NCBI GenBank assembly: GCA_002869535.1
Contig: PKUK01000009.1
Span: 248,001-312,000, forward strand
Origin: Arcobacter sp.
GTDB taxonomy: Bacteria > Campylobacterota > Campylobacteria > Campylobacterales > Arcobacteraceae
DNA: 64,000 nt
Direction: 5' to 3'
This document shows positions 38,791 to 49,043 of the stretch, piece by piece. The notes beneath the pieces were generated by a model. That model saw only the letters and a program-made list of their open reading frames with translations, had not been told where the DNA came from and searched no databases. Each line of letters begins with the position of its first letter. Positions within the stretch are counted from its first letter, which is position 1. Both the position numbers and the translations under genes were made by a program.

Positions 38791-39417
38791 CTAATACTCT
38801 AATGGAGTTTTTTTGATTTTTTCGTCAGCATCTGGAGATACTGCACCAAAACCTGGATACTCTTGTTGAGAAGCCAATTTATCAAGTGGAGTCAATAAAT
38901 CGTCTTTAACCACAAAGTGAGCTCGTTGTTCACTTGCATTTTCATATCTTCCACCATGAACAATGGCAAGCTCAGGACAAACCTCAGCACAATATCCACA
39001 AAAGATACATCTACCAAAGTTTATTGTGTATTCTAAAACCTCTTTTCTAGAGTTTTCATCAATTCTTGTATCCATTCTAATACAATCAGAGATACAAATC
39101 TTTTCACAAAGTCCACAACCAATACATCTATTTTCTCCCGATTCTAAAAGTCCTAGAAGTTTATGTACAGCTCTATATCTTGGTCCTATTGGAAGTTTTT
39201 CAATTGGATATTGAACTGTGTGCATATTGTTATTAAACAATGCTTCTTTCATCATGATAAAAGTAACTTTTAGTCCTGTAAAAAGTTCACCTTTTATTGA
39301 TCTTTTAAATATCTGTTTAAACTCTTGCCATGGAGTTTCAGGGAAACTATTCTTTTGAATATTGATATAATCATGTTCGCTTATATTTCTATTTTTTAAT
39401 TCATCTAATTTCATCAC
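38791..39417 (-). CDS. nuoI: Complex I subunit I (two [4Fe-4S] ferredoxin-like)
   Basis: A 208-residue peripheral-arm subunit holding clusters N6a and N6b. The two cysteine motifs are CIGCGLCEKIC and CIFCGYCAEVCPELAI, with Pro/Ser surroundings typical of NuoI. A longer than usual N-terminal segment (about 75 residues) precedes the first motif. It passes electrons from NuoG to NuoB. Confidence 0.95.
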   Translation of the reverse strand: MMKLDELKNRNISEHDYINIQKNSFPETPWQEFKQIFKRSIKGELFTGLKVTFIMMKEALFNNNMHTVQYPIEKLPIGPRYRAVHKLLGLLESGENRCIGCGLCEKICISDCIRMDTRIDENSRKEVLEYTINFGRCIFCGYCAEVCPELAIVHGGRYENASEQRAHFVVKDDLLTPLDKLASQQEYPGFGAVSPDADEKIKKTPLEY

Positions 39418-39422
39418 TGCTC

Positions 39423-40415
39423 CTAAAACATCATCACAAAGCCAGTAATTAAAATATTAACTACTGCAAGTGGCATTAAGATTTTCCAACATAACCACAT
39501 CAATTGATCTGGTCTTACATGTGGCCAAGAAGCTCTTGTCCATAAGAAGAAAAATATTAAAAATGATACTTTTAAAATAATCGCTAATCCACCAGGGATA
39601 AACCATAAATCATTGTATCCACCAAGAAAAATTAGTGAAATCAAAAATGAGACTGTAAATAGATTCGCATACTCACCTATAAAAAACATCCCCCATCTCA
39701 TACCTGAATACTCTGTTGCATACCCTGCAACAATTTCAGCTTCATGCTCAAGTAAATCAAAAGGTGTTCTATTTGTCTCTGCAAACCCAGCCATTACAAA
39801 AAGAACAAATGCTAAAGGCTGTGTCCATACTATCCAAGAAGTGAAGCCTTCACTTTGATAAGCATTTATATCAATCAAAGATAAAGAACCAACCAGCATA
39901 AGTGGAGCTAAAAGTGCAAGTCCAGATACAACTTCATACGATAGTAGTTGAATGGCAGTTCTCGCACCTCCTAAAAGTGCCCACTTATTTCCAGAACTCA
40001 TCCCAGCTAAAAGTGGTCCATAAAGTCCAACTGAAGCAACACCCATTACAAATAATACACCCACATTAATATCTGCAATAATTGGTCTTATTGTATAACC
40101 AAAAATCTCAAACTCAGGGAAAAATGGAACTGCTGTCATAGCAATAAAAGCAGTTGCTGCTGTGATAATTGGTGCAACCATAAATATAGGTTTTACAGAG
40201 TTTTGAGGTATAAAGTCCTCTTTTGTAAATAGTTTTATACCATCACAAACAAGTTGCAAGATTCCATAGGGTCCAACATTTGTAGGCCCCAATCTTCTTT
40301 GCATAAAAGCCAATATTTTTCGCTCAATATAAGTTGTAAAACCGGCAATTGCAGAAAATACTGCTAATATAACAATAGCTTTTACAACTGTTTCTATTAA
40401 AATACTTGTCTCCAT
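39423..40415 (-). CDS. nuoH: Complex I subunit H
   Basis: A 330-residue membrane subunit that forms the quinone chamber. It shows ERKILAFMQRRLGPTNVGPYG, AETNRTPFDLLEHEAEIVAGY and FFLWTRASWPHVRPDQLM, with about eight helices. It follows the nuoG stop by 1 base. Confidence 0.96.
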   Translation of the reverse strand: METSILIETVVKAIVILAVFSAIAGFTTYIERKILAFMQRRLGPTNVGPYGILQLVCDGIKLFTKEDFIPQNSVKPIFMVAPIITAATAFIAMTAVPFFPEFEIFGYTIRPIIADINVGVLFVMGVASVGLYGPLLAGMSSGNKWALLGGARTAIQLLSYEVVSGLALLAPLMLVGSLSLIDINAYQSEGFTSWIVWTQPLAFVLFVMAGFAETNRTPFDLLEHEAEIVAGYATEYSGMRWGMFFIGEYANLFTVSFLISLIFLGGYNDLWFIPGGLAIILKVSFLIFFFLWTRASWPHVRPDQLMWLCWKILMPLAVVNILITGFVMMF

Positions 40416-40416
40416 A

Positions 40417-42891
40417 TTACACCTTTTTCACATTTGCACTTGTAAATCTATATCCAGTAAAAAGTGCTTTTGTATTTAACTCTTTCTCAAAAGTTGATAC
40501 ATAAGCAATTTTTCCTGATACTTGATTATCAGCATAAACATTTACTTGGATTTCACATCCATTTGCACTTAATAAGACTTTATCTCCAACACTTAGTTCT
40601 AACTCAGCCAATAATGTCTCATTTGCAAACATTCCACTTTCTAAATCATCTTTAAACTCATGGGCAATTGCTGTGAATTCATTGAATTGATTGATTGGGT
40701 TTGCTTTGTAAATAGTGATTTGTTCATCTGTTATTTCAAAAGTTTGGTTTTGTTTTTCACCTAGTTCATCATTTGTCTCTATGTCTAAAGAATCTAATAC
40801 ATAACCTCTATTTTCACTCCAGTCATTTGAGAAGTAGTTAGTTAAACTATCAAACTCAACTGCTTTAAAGCCTTTCGCTACTGGTAAAGATTTTGTATAT
40901 TCTATTGTGTGTTCAACTTCTGCTTCTAATAAAACATTTGCAATGTCATTTAAAACATAACCGTTATAAGGTAAGGCTACATTTGTAGGAACAACTCTTT
41001 TATCTATATTTGTAAAAGTTCCTTCTTGCTGATTAAGAGCTGGCATATCTAAATCACCATCTCCTAGGGCTGATAATTGGAAATCTGCTTTTACGTTATA
41101 TCCTACGCAATAAGACCCTTCTTCTTCATCTAAATCACAAATCAAGCTCACACCTAAAGTGTTTGTAGAAGTTGGGATAATCACTACTTTAAATTGTGTA
41201 TGTTTTTCTATCAAGGCAGCTAGTTTTGCAAGATTTTGTGAGTTTGCATGAGTTATTAAATCTTCACCTAAAATCAAAGTGTATCTATCTTTTTTATCTT
41301 TCATAGCTTCAATTGTATCAATTAGTGTTGCATCACAATTTATCTCATCTAAAAGTCTTGTATATTCAAACTCAACTTCTTTAGTAACTTTTTTAGGAAC
41401 CATTTTAGTTACTTCTTTTTCTTCACCTGTTTCTTCATCTTTTACTACAGATACAACTTTTTCTTTTATCATCTCTGTAATAGATTTTAATCTTGTCTCT
41501 TTATATGAATCAAGTGTTGCTTGAATAGATTCTGGTAAATCAGCTCCAAATTTATCTAAAATAAAATATAAAACAGACTCTTCAGCAAGTGGGTTGTGAT
41601 AGATAAACTCTGTTGTTTTTCCTCTTTTACCACACTGTTCCATTACTGGATCACCTATTGGATGAAAATATAGTCCAGCTCCTTTATTCATAACAACTGA
41701 GTTATTAAAGGCATATTTTGTATTTGGAGAATCAGATTTTAAATAAGACCCAACAGAAATTACAAAGTTTGAGCTGTGGATATCTTTTAAGTCTGCACTA
41801 TAAAGAGTTTTTCCACTAACGCTTGAATATGCTTCAAGGAACTTTTTGTAAGCTAAGGCATCACTATTTATAAGTTTATATCCAAACTTCTCTTTTAGCT
41901 TTTGTAAAATATGAGCCTCTTCATTTGTAATAAATGAGTTAAACTTAATAGTATCAGCTTTTTTAAATGCCTCAATTGCTTTATCAAAAGCTATTTCATC
42001 TTGACTTTCAACTCTGTTTTCAAAATCATAAGCAAATCTAGCAGCACCATTTAGTGATGCATAGTGGTGTTCATTTGTTACTCTATAGATTTTTTTAACA
42101 TCATGGTTTACTATTGATTCATGTTTTACTTCATAATAGATAAGTGAACAATCACTTGAGTGAGAGTTTGATGCAGGTATTCGTGTTAGTTCCCATGAGT
42201 TTGTTTTATATTGGAAATCATTTGATACAAGCGCTCCAACAGGACAAACAGAGATACATTCACCACAATCAACACACTTATCTTCTTCAAAGCCAATAAG
42301 TGATTTGTTTAGTTTATTCCACATAGAGTAAGCATCTTTTGGCATAGTAGTTTTAAACTTACCTTCAATAGCCTCTGCCCCTCTTTTTACAGTTGAAAGA
42401 GCATTTGAACCAATCATATCTTTACATACTGTTACACACTTTTCACAAACAATACAAAGTCCTGGGTCATAGTTCATAACTCCCCAGTGTTCAGTTGGTC
42501 TATTTACATCTTTTATGGCATAACTTTGAGAATCAACTTTTTGATAAAGAGTATAGTTTTGAAGTTCACAATCACCACTTTGGTCACAAACTCCACATTG
42601 TAATGGATGGTTTACATCATAAACCTCAATTATTGCACGTCTTTCTTTTTCTATATTTTCAGTTGTAGTTGTAACTTCCATGCCATCTTTTACTTTGGCA
42701 TTACAGGCATAGATTTGTTTTCCAGCAGATTCTACAAGACATAATCTACAGGCAAGTGTAGGTGAACATCTAGTTAAATAACAAAGTGCTGGTATAAATA
42801 TTCCATTTGCACGGGCAACATTTAATACTGTTTCTCCCTCTTTAGCTTTTAGCTCTTTTCCATCAATTGTTAAAGTAATCATTTCACTCAT
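40417..42891 (-). CDS. nuoG: Complex I subunit G
   Basis: An 824-residue iron-sulfur subunit. N-terminal [2Fe-2S]: CYLTRCSPTLACRLC. Next the His/Cys N5 site HPLQCGVCDQSGDC. Then two ferredoxin-like sites, CIVCEKCVTVC and CVDCGECISVCPVGAL. The rest is a degenerate molybdopterin-oxidoreductase domain without recognisable cofactor residues. A Lys/Glu-rich insertion lies near residues 475-505. In Campylobacterota, which lack NuoE and NuoF, NuoG is the likely entry for electrons from a non-NADH donor such as flavodoxin. Its C-terminal domain resembles the neighbouring 264-residue protein. Confidence 0.93.
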   Translation of the reverse strand: MSEMITLTIDGKELKAKEGETVLNVARANGIFIPALCYLTRCSPTLACRLCLVESAGKQIYACNAKVKDGMEVTTTTENIEKERRAIIEVYDVNHPLQCGVCDQSGDCELQNYTLYQKVDSQSYAIKDVNRPTEHWGVMNYDPGLCIVCEKCVTVCKDMIGSNALSTVKRGAEAIEGKFKTTMPKDAYSMWNKLNKSLIGFEEDKCVDCGECISVCPVGALVSNDFQYKTNSWELTRIPASNSHSSDCSLIYYEVKHESIVNHDVKKIYRVTNEHHYASLNGAARFAYDFENRVESQDEIAFDKAIEAFKKADTIKFNSFITNEEAHILQKLKEKFGYKLINSDALAYKKFLEAYSSVSGKTLYSADLKDIHSSNFVISVGSYLKSDSPNTKYAFNNSVVMNKGAGLYFHPIGDPVMEQCGKRGKTTEFIYHNPLAEESVLYFILDKFGADLPESIQATLDSYKETRLKSITEMIKEKVVSVVKDEETGEEKEVTKMVPKKVTKEVEFEYTRLLDEINCDATLIDTIEAMKDKKDRYTLILGEDLITHANSQNLAKLAALIEKHTQFKVVIIPTSTNTLGVSLICDLDEEEGSYCVGYNVKADFQLSALGDGDLDMPALNQQEGTFTNIDKRVVPTNVALPYNGYVLNDIANVLLEAEVEHTIEYTKSLPVAKGFKAVEFDSLTNYFSNDWSENRGYVLDSLDIETNDELGEKQNQTFEITDEQITIYKANPINQFNEFTAIAHEFKDDLESGMFANETLLAELELSVGDKVLLSANGCEIQVNVYADNQVSGKIAYVSTFEKELNTKALFTGYRFTSANVKKV

Positions 42892-43682
42892 AATGCATCA
42901 ACCTTTTCAATTTTTACTTGCTTATATCTATACCCTTGTGATAAAAAACTCTCATCATCATTTTTTACACCACATAAAGCAATAGTTCCTTGTAAGTTTT
43001 TATCTAGTTTAAAAGTTCTTTGAAGAGTCTCATTTTTATAATTTATAGAAACATTATCCTTATTTGACACCTTAGCAACTCTTGAAAATGATTCACTTCC
43101 ATATATAAACTCATCTTCACTGCTAACATATTTATAAGCCACTGTTCCATTATAAGATTTGAGTTCTGCCACATCTTCTAACTTGGCACTTGCTTGTAAA
43201 ATAATATCTGATAATAACATAATATTAAATCCACTAAACTCTTCAAGAACTTTTATCATAGAAGAGATATTGGCAACTCTTTCGTGAGTAAATAAATCTT
43301 CTCCCAAAATAATAGTTTTAGTAGTTTTATTTGAAGAACGCTTTACCATCTCTTCAAACTCTTCTTCTCCCGCACTACTCTCAGCTGAAATATATCCAAT
43401 ATCTAAATCAGATAAATACTCTTCTAAATCATTATTTCTATCTTTAGTAAAATACTCTAGAAGCAATGCTAAAATACCCTCTTCACTTCCAACTTCATAT
43501 TTTACAAACTGTGTACAGTAAAGTTTTAAATCAATATCATCAATTGGATGCATATAGATAAACTCTGCCTCATTTTTTGCAATTGCCTCTATAATCAAAT
43601 CATTCATTTTTGGTGAATCTTTTGAAATCATTGCCCCTAGGCAGACAATATAATCACTTTTTGAAACTAATTCTAAATTCAT
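42888..43682 (-). CDS. Complex I accessory subunit in the NuoF position (Campylobacterota type)
   Basis: A 264-residue protein in the place of nuoF but with no FMN, NADH or Fe-S motif. It corresponds in position to Cj1574c/HP1265-type proteins. By eye it parallels the NuoG C-terminal domain: KTIILGEDLFTHE against YTLILGEDLITHA, SKDSPK against SKSDSPN-type segments, and GYRYKQVKIEKV against GYRFTSANVKKV. It is probably a structural or electron-donor docking subunit. The start is 3 bases from the NuoE-like stop and the end overlaps nuoG by 4. Confidence 0.75.
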   Translation of the reverse strand: MNLELVSKSDYIVCLGAMISKDSPKMNDLIIEAIAKNEAEFIYMHPIDDIDLKLYCTQFVKYEVGSEEGILALLLEYFTKDRNNDLEEYLSDLDIGYISAESSAGEEEFEEMVKRSSNKTTKTIILGEDLFTHERVANISSMIKVLEEFSGFNIMLLSDIILQASAKLEDVAELKSYNGTVAYKYVSSEDEFIYGSESFSRVAKVSNKDNVSINYKNETLQRTFKLDKNLQGTIALCGVKNDDESFLSQGYRYKQVKIEKVDAL

Positions 43683-43685
43683 ATT

Positions 43686-43985
43686 TTACTCTTCATCATC
43701 ATCGTCATCATCTTCATCTGACTCTTCTTGAACTTCTTCAACTAATCTTGGCTCTGGTTTTACTTTTTTAACAACTATTGTCCAATCTACTTCATTGAAC
43801 TTAATTGAGTTCATAAGTGTATATCCAGCTTCATAAATCTCATCTGCTGATTTTTGGATATGTGTAAAATCTCCTATTTCAAAAAGAAATATTGCATTTT
43901 CACCATCTTTTATATCTTTATCCATTAGTTCTAACATTCTAGAGTAGAAATTATCTTTTAATGGTCTTAAATCATATCTTTTCAT
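43686..43985 (-). CDS. Complex I accessory subunit in the NuoE position (Campylobacterota type)
   Basis: A 99-residue acidic protein in the place of nuoE but without the four cysteines of the NuoE [2Fe-2S] site. The core MKRYDLRPLKDNFYSRMLELM and FLFEIGDFTHIQKSADEIYEAGY match the Cj1575c/HP1264 family. The C-terminal tail is a run of Glu/Asp. Likely interacts with the alternative electron donor or with NuoG; exact role not established. Confidence 0.75.
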   Translation of the reverse strand: MKRYDLRPLKDNFYSRMLELMDKDIKDGENAIFLFEIGDFTHIQKSADEIYEAGYTLMNSIKFNEVDWTIVVKKVKPEPRLVEEVQEESDEDDDDDDEE

Positions 43986-43997
43986 AAACCTACTCCC

Positions 43998-45224
43998 TTA
44001 TCTGTCAATCTCACCAAAAACTACGTTTAAGTTACCAATAATAGTAACAACGTCAGCTAATTGGTGACCAACTAATAATTCTTCTAAAAGTCCTGTATGC
44101 CAAAAAGATGGAGCTCTAAGTTTCAACTTATAAGCATATGGGCTTCCATCACTTACAATCATAAAACCTAACTCACCCTTTGGTGATTCTGTTGCCACAT
44201 AAACTTCACCCTTTGGTGGTCTCATACCTTGTGTTACTAAAACAAAGTGTTGCATCAAGGCATAATTTTGAGTCATAATATCTTCTTTTGAAGCTGAGAT
44301 ATATTGAGGCTCATGCGCCATAAGTTCACATTTTGACTCTTTATACATAGGTATTAATTGTCTTAAGATTTTAGAACTTTCCCTTAGTTCTTGCATATGT
44401 AATTCATATCTTGCAAAACTATCTCCAGCAGTTGCAACTGGTACATCAAAGTCAAGCTCTTGATATATTCCATAAGGCATCTCTTTTCTTAAATCCCACT
44501 TTTGACCAGTTGCTCTAAGTATTGGTCCTGAACATCCCCAAGATTTTGCCATCTCATTACTTATTACACCAACATTTTCAAGTCTCATTCTCCAGATTCT
44601 ATTATCTGTTAATAGGGCTTCATATTTTGTAACTTCTGCCTCTAGGATACCTATATACTTCTCTAAATCTTCACACCAATTATCTGGTAAATCTAAAGGT
44701 ACTCCTCCAATTCTAACTGCACTGTGAGTTAGTCTAGCTCCACAATAATCTTCGATTAAATCTATTGCAAACTCTCTTTCTCTAAAGGCATAAAGGAAAA
44801 CTGACATAGCACCAACATCTAAGGCGTGAGTTGCAAGCCAAAAAAGGTGAGACATGATTCTGTTTATCTCTAAAAGCATAGTTCTAATTATCTCTGCACG
44901 TCTTGGAGCCTCTATTCCCAGAAGTTTTTCAACAGCAAGGGCAAAACCGTAGTTGTTAGAAGTTGCAGCAATATAATCCATTCTGTCCGTTGTTGGCAAG
45001 AATTCATTATAAATCATATTCTCAGCCATCTTCTCCATTCCTCTATGAAGATATCCAACATGAGGTCTTGATTTTATTATCTCTTCACCTTGAAGTTCTA
45101 GGATTAGTCTCATTTGTCCATGAGCAGATGGATGTTGTGGTCCAAAGTTAACCACCATAGTGTTATCAGCTCTTTCAAAATTTATATTTTCAAAGAAAGG
45201 TTTTAGTCTATTGGTTTGTTGCAT
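43998..45224 (-). CDS. nuoD: Complex I subunit D (49 kDa)
   Basis: A 408-residue quinone-site subunit related to [NiFe]-hydrogenase large subunits. It contains [15 protein letters not shown] (with the quinone-binding His), [26 protein letters not shown] and the C-terminal [15 protein letters not shown] and [10 protein letters not shown]. NuoC and NuoD are separate genes here, unlike the E. coli fusion. Confidence 0.97.
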   Translation of the reverse strand: MQQTNRLKPFFENINFERADNTMVVNFGPQHPSAHGQMRLILELQGEEIIKSRPHVGYLHRGMEKMAENMIYNEFLPTTDRMDYIAATSNNYGFALAVEKLLGIEAPRRAEIIRTMLLEINRIMSHLFWLATHALDVGAMSVFLYAFREREFAIDLIEDYCGARLTHSAVRIGGVPLDLPDNWCEDLEKYIGILEAEVTKYEALLTDNRIWRMRLENVGVISNEMAKSWGCSGPILRATGQKWDLRKEMPYGIYQELDFDVPVATAGDSFARYELHMQELRESSKILRQLIPMYKESKCELMAHEPQYISASKEDIMTQNYALMQHFVLVTQGMRPPKGEVYVATESPKGELGFMIVSDGSPYAYKLKLRAPSFWHTGLLEELLVGHQLADVVTIIGNLNVVFGEIDR

Positions 45225-45227
45225 GAT

Positions 45228-46049
45228 TTACCTTCTCTTATCTAATATTTTAGATTTTTTTTCATCTAAATCTTTAATGATTCGTTTTCCAAATAGTTTC
45301 ACTCCACCCTCTTCTGTATATCCAAGTGGTGTTTGTGTCTCATTACCTTCTGTAATTTCTGTTCCAAAAGGAACTTCATGTCCAAGTCTTGAGAATCTTG
45401 TAGTATCATATCTATCAACGGCTGCATCATCTCTCTCTTCTGGACCTATCTCATCTCTAGCTTCTTTTCCAAAGATATGGTCTACTTCGTACCATTGTGC
45501 AACTTCATCACCGTGAAGTGGATATGTTTTTTTCAAGGGATGGTCATACCAATCATCTGGCATAAGTATTCTTTTCATATTTGGGTGGTTTAGGATTTTT
45601 ACTCCATACATGTCAAACATTTCTCGCTCAGACAAGTTTGCCATTTTAAACACACCATAAACTGACTCTATTGTTTGTTTTTCTTCAATGAAACACTTAA
45701 CTCTCATTCTTTTATGTTTACTCATAGAAAGCATTTCATAAAAAATCTCAAAACCTTTTCTAGTAGCGATATAATCTATAGCTGAAAGCTCCATAAGCAT
45801 GTCATATTCTAGCTCATCTCTTAAAAGTGTTAGTGTTTTTACATTGTCTTGTGGATTTATATATATAACTAACTCACCATTTTCTATATAACTATCGTGT
45901 ATAGTTACTTTTGATTTTAATGATTCAATATCTTTTGCATATATTTCATCACTTGAAGGGTCAAGTCTAGGAATTGTTGGTGTTACATAAAATCTATCAT
46001 TATAATATGATTTTTTTTGAACATCATCTTTAGGAGTATATTTTCTCAT
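45228..46049 (-). CDS. nuoC: Complex I subunit C (30 kDa)
   Basis: A 273-residue subunit. It has the conserved block MANLSEREMFDMYGVKIL, HPNMKRILMPDDWYDHPLKK. There is an extended N-terminus and a C-terminal tail of about 80 residues after the core. Start shares a base with the nuoB stop. Confidence 0.95.
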   Translation of the reverse strand: MRKYTPKDDVQKKSYYNDRFYVTPTIPRLDPSSDEIYAKDIESLKSKVTIHDSYIENGELVIYINPQDNVKTLTLLRDELEYDMLMELSAIDYIATRKGFEIFYEMLSMSKHKRMRVKCFIEEKQTIESVYGVFKMANLSEREMFDMYGVKILNHPNMKRILMPDDWYDHPLKKTYPLHGDEVAQWYEVDHIFGKEARDEIGPEERDDAAVDRYDTTRFSRLGHEVPFGTEITEGNETQTPLGYTEEGGVKLFGKRIIKDLDEKKSKILDKRR

Positions 46050-46558
46050 TATACTAACCTCTTTTTCTTTTTAGATAAAAATGCAGACTCTCTTCTTATT
46101 TTCTTTTGAAGCATCATAAGAGCATATTGTAGTGTTTCAGGTCTTGGTGCACAACCTGGAAGATAAATATCTACAGGTATTACTCTGTCTACCCCTTGAA
46201 CTGTGGCATAAGTGTTAAACATACCACCAGTATTTGCACAACTTCCCATAGAGATAACCCATTTAGGATCTGGCATTTGGTCATATAGTCTTCTCATATA
46301 TTCAGCATGTTTTTTTGTAAGTGTTCCAGCTACAACGATAACATCAGCTTGTCTTGGACTAGCTCTAAATATTGTTCCAAATCTATCGAAGTCAAATCTT
46401 GAAGCCCCTGTTGCCATCATCTCAATTGCACAGCAAGCCAAACCATAAGTTAAAGGCCATAAGGAGTTACTTCTTCCAAAGTTTACAATTTTGTCAACAG
46501 TTGTAAGAGCAATAGGTGCTCCCCCATCTTGAAAATATTTTATTTTATGCTGTGCCAT
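46049..46558 (-). CDS. nuoB: Complex I subunit B (cluster N2)
   Basis: A 169-residue subunit carrying the terminal N2 [4Fe-4S] cluster. The ligands lie in [12 protein letters not shown] (tandem cysteines), [13 protein letters not shown] and LPGCAPRPE. It overlaps nuoA by 19 bases. The C-terminus is Lys-rich. Confidence 0.97.
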   Translation of the reverse strand: MAQHKIKYFQDGGAPIALTTVDKIVNFGRSNSLWPLTYGLACCAIEMMATGASRFDFDRFGTIFRASPRQADVIVVAGTLTKKHAEYMRRLYDQMPDPKWVISMGSCANTGGMFNTYATVQGVDRVIPVDIYLPGCAPRPETLQYALMMLQKKIRRESAFLSKKKKRLV

Positions 46559-46929
46559 TCAAGCGCTCCTTTTTTCCATGCATAAATAAAGCCAATAGTT
46601 AGTAGTACGATAAATAGAATCATCTCTATAAATCCAAACCAACCTAAGACTTTAAAGTCAACAGCCCATGGAAACATAAATATTATCTCTATATCAAATA
46701 AGATAAATAGCAGTGCCATAAGATAAAACTGCACAGAGATAGTGTTTGGTTGCTTTGTAACTTCTGGTCCACATTCATAATATGTAGTTTTAAGTTTTTC
46801 TGTATCAAGTCTTGCCATTTTTCGACTTACAAGTCTTGCTAACCAAATTGTTGCAAAAAATGCCCCAAAGGTTAAAACAAACATCATAAAAACACCAAAA
46901 TACGGATGAGCGAAATCCATATGAGTCAT
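46540..46929 (-). CDS. nuoA: Complex I subunit A
   Basis: A 129-residue membrane subunit with three helices and the conserved YYECGPEV motif and [16 protein letters not shown]. First gene of the nuo operon. The ATG is preceded on the minus strand by AAGGAT. An alternative in-frame Met lies at residue 3. Confidence 0.95.
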   Translation of the reverse strand: MTHMDFAHPYFGVFMMFVLTFGAFFATIWLARLVSRKMARLDTEKLKTTYYECGPEVTKQPNTISVQFYLMALLFILFDIEIIFMFPWAVDFKVLGWFGFIEMILFIVLLTIGFIYAWKKGALEWHSIK

Positions 46930-47142
46930 ATTTATATCCTTAATTTCTTTGTATTTAAAGAATTTAGTTTTTTCATTTTAATTTATATTCAGCTAGATAC
47001 TAGCAAAAATATTTTAAATCTAGACTTAATAAATCTACCGCAAAACTGCGTTAGTTTAAAAATAGCTTAGCCTAAAATCAGTCATTCTTAACATTGTTAT
47101 TTAAAAAATTTATATTTATAGGTAAAAAACAATAATTAATGG

Positions 47143-47176
47143 ATTTATATTAATCTAGGCTTAGATTAATATAAAT
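47143..47176. promoter_or_regulatory. 15-bp perfect inverted repeat upstream of nuoA
   Basis: The 293-base gap 46930-47222 has no gene. It holds this palindrome: ATTTATATTAATCTA and its exact complement, separated by GGCT. It sits 46 bases past the AAA-ATPase stop and about 214 bases upstream of the nuoA start on the same strand. It could be a terminator for the ATPase gene, although no clear T-tract follows on the minus strand, or an operator for nuo. The rest of the gap is plain AT-rich sequence with a TATAAAT-like hexamer nearer nuoA. Confidence 0.5.
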
Positions 47177-47222
47177 TTATTATACTAATATTATAATTTT
47201 ATATAGAGATTTAGAAACAGTT

Positions 47223-48956
47223 TTAGAAAAATCCAACTTTATTTTCAGTGTCAAATTGAGACCGTTGTTCTTTAGAAATTTGTTCTTTGAAATCTTCCAT
47301 TCTAAAGATTGGTTCATCCATAACTGCTACTTTATATGCAGTGTTCTTTATAACTAGCTCTATCTGACCACCTGTTAGTTCAACTTCAGATATTTTTTCC
47401 ATATCAAAATCACTATCCAATGGGATGTTTTCAGGTAATAACTTTTTCCACAGTTCTAGTCTTTGAACTTTGTTTGGCTTAACAAATTCTATTTTATAGT
47501 TGAATCTTCTTGAAAATGCTTTATCTAAGCTCTCCAAAAGATTTGTAGTTGCAATAAGTATTCCGTCGAAACGCTCTATTTGCTCTAAAAAGATATTTTG
47601 CATTTGATTGTGCATTTTATCACTACCACTTGTAGACTCTGTCACCCTAGAACTTAAAAACTGATCAGCTTCATTTAGTAATAAAATTGGCTCTGATTTT
47701 GTTTTATCTCTTATATCTACGTATGTTTCAAAGATTTTTCTAACATTTTTTTCACTCTCACCCACATACATAGAGAGTATTTTAGAACAATCAAAAGCTA
47801 AAACTTGTCTTTTAAGTGATTTTGCAAGGGCAAGGGCAGTCAAAGTTTTACCAGTACCTGCAACCCCATAAAAGATAATTCTGGCATCAATACCTTTTTT
47901 TCTATCTTTTATTCCCCACTCTTTTAGTCTATTTATTACCTTTTTGTCAACTTGTTGCAAAAGTGCATCTAGCGTCTCTCTTGTTTTTGGATTTAATACA
48001 ACATCCTCCATAGTCTTATCAGTTGATATTAACTCAAACATATCTTGCTCTTTTATCACGTTGTCGATTTTGATTTTAGATGTTCTTGTTTTCTTTTTTG
48101 TTGGGTGTGAAATCTTATATAAAACCTCATCAGGAATATAAAAGTTTCTATTTATCCCACCAAAAGGTGTTAGCATCTCATCATAATCAACAAGTCCTGT
48201 TGAAACCAACTTTGAACTCTCTTCTAGCAGACTTCTGTTTTTGATTTTCTCATAATCATCATGTGAGATTAGCTCAATAAGTGAATTCATATCTCTTATT
48301 GATTCATCTCCACCTGAATACTCCTCTTTAAGAAGTGCTATAAATATCATCTGCTCATGTTCGTTTAGGTCATTTTCTTTAAAAAAGCCCACAAGCATGA
48401 TTTCATTTGGAGTAGCTTGTACTCTCTCTTTGATTCTATTTTCTAAAAGTGTAAGTTTTGATTTTAGTCTTTTTATATTTGGTGACTTTTCGTCAAAGTT
48501 GTGTTTTACTACATTTAACTTTTGAGCTAAATCTATTTTGAAAAACTGATCTTGCAAATACTCCAAGTGATCACTGTATTTTGTAATCTCAGGTAGAGAC
48601 ATATCCATAGAACAATCTTCCATAAGTCTTAAAAATGATGGTGTTAAAGATACACTAGAGTTCAGTAACTCCAATTTTGATAACTCACTTAGTTTTATTG
48701 GTGTAAATGAGTTTTGAACTAACCAACCAAGCTCAAGTAATGATTTTATCACTTCAAGTTTTTCTAAGTGCTCATATTTTTTTACATCATAAAATTCTGA
48801 TAAAATATCTATCACCATCAAAGCATCTCTGCCATTTATATACTCTTTTGTAAGATGCTGAAGTATTTTCCCCTCTTCTAAATTACACTTCAACTGTACA
48901 AATAGTTCTTCTTTTTCTAAATCTATACTCTTTATAAATTTAATCAATTCATTCAT
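47223..48956 (-). CDS. AAA+ ATPase
   Basis: A 577-residue protein. The N-terminal about 330 residues are helical with no recognised domain. The AAA+ core follows: Walker A GVAGTGKT (about residues 365-372), sensor-1 region IATTNLLESLD and arginine-finger region FSRRFNYKIEF. The Walker B reads ILLLNEAD, with Asn in place of the usual Asp, which occurs in a subgroup of bacterial AAA proteins. No protease or nuclease domain is attached. It is probably a remodelling ATPase; the target is unknown. Monocistronic by appearance. Confidence 0.75.
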   Translation of the reverse strand: MNELIKFIKSIDLEKEELFVQLKCNLEEGKILQHLTKEYINGRDALMVIDILSEFYDVKKYEHLEKLEVIKSLLELGWLVQNSFTPIKLSELSKLELLNSSVSLTPSFLRLMEDCSMDMSLPEITKYSDHLEYLQDQFFKIDLAQKLNVVKHNFDEKSPNIKRLKSKLTLLENRIKERVQATPNEIMLVGFFKENDLNEHEQMIFIALLKEEYSGGDESIRDMNSLIELISHDDYEKIKNRSLLEESSKLVSTGLVDYDEMLTPFGGINRNFYIPDEVLYKISHPTKKKTRTSKIKIDNVIKEQDMFELISTDKTMEDVVLNPKTRETLDALLQQVDKKVINRLKEWGIKDRKKGIDARIIFYGVAGTGKTLTALALAKSLKRQVLAFDCSKILSMYVGESEKNVRKIFETYVDIRDKTKSEPILLLNEADQFLSSRVTESTSGSDKMHNQMQNIFLEQIERFDGILIATTNLLESLDKAFSRRFNYKIEFVKPNKVQRLELWKKLLPENIPLDSDFDMEKISEVELTGGQIELVIKNTAYKVAVMDEPIFRMEDFKEQISKEQRSQFDTENKVGFF

Positions 48957-49043
48957 TAATTGTTATTCCTATTTTTAATTATCTATTTAAAATTTCTTAG
49001 CTAAATATCAATAATACATCAACAAATCTTAAAATAAGATACT

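Noticed and set aside
47223..48956. Asn in Walker B (NEAD) as a sign of an inactive ATPase
   Set aside because: The catalytic Glu is kept, and this variant occurs in a recognised subgroup of bacterial AAA proteins, so it is not evidence of loss.
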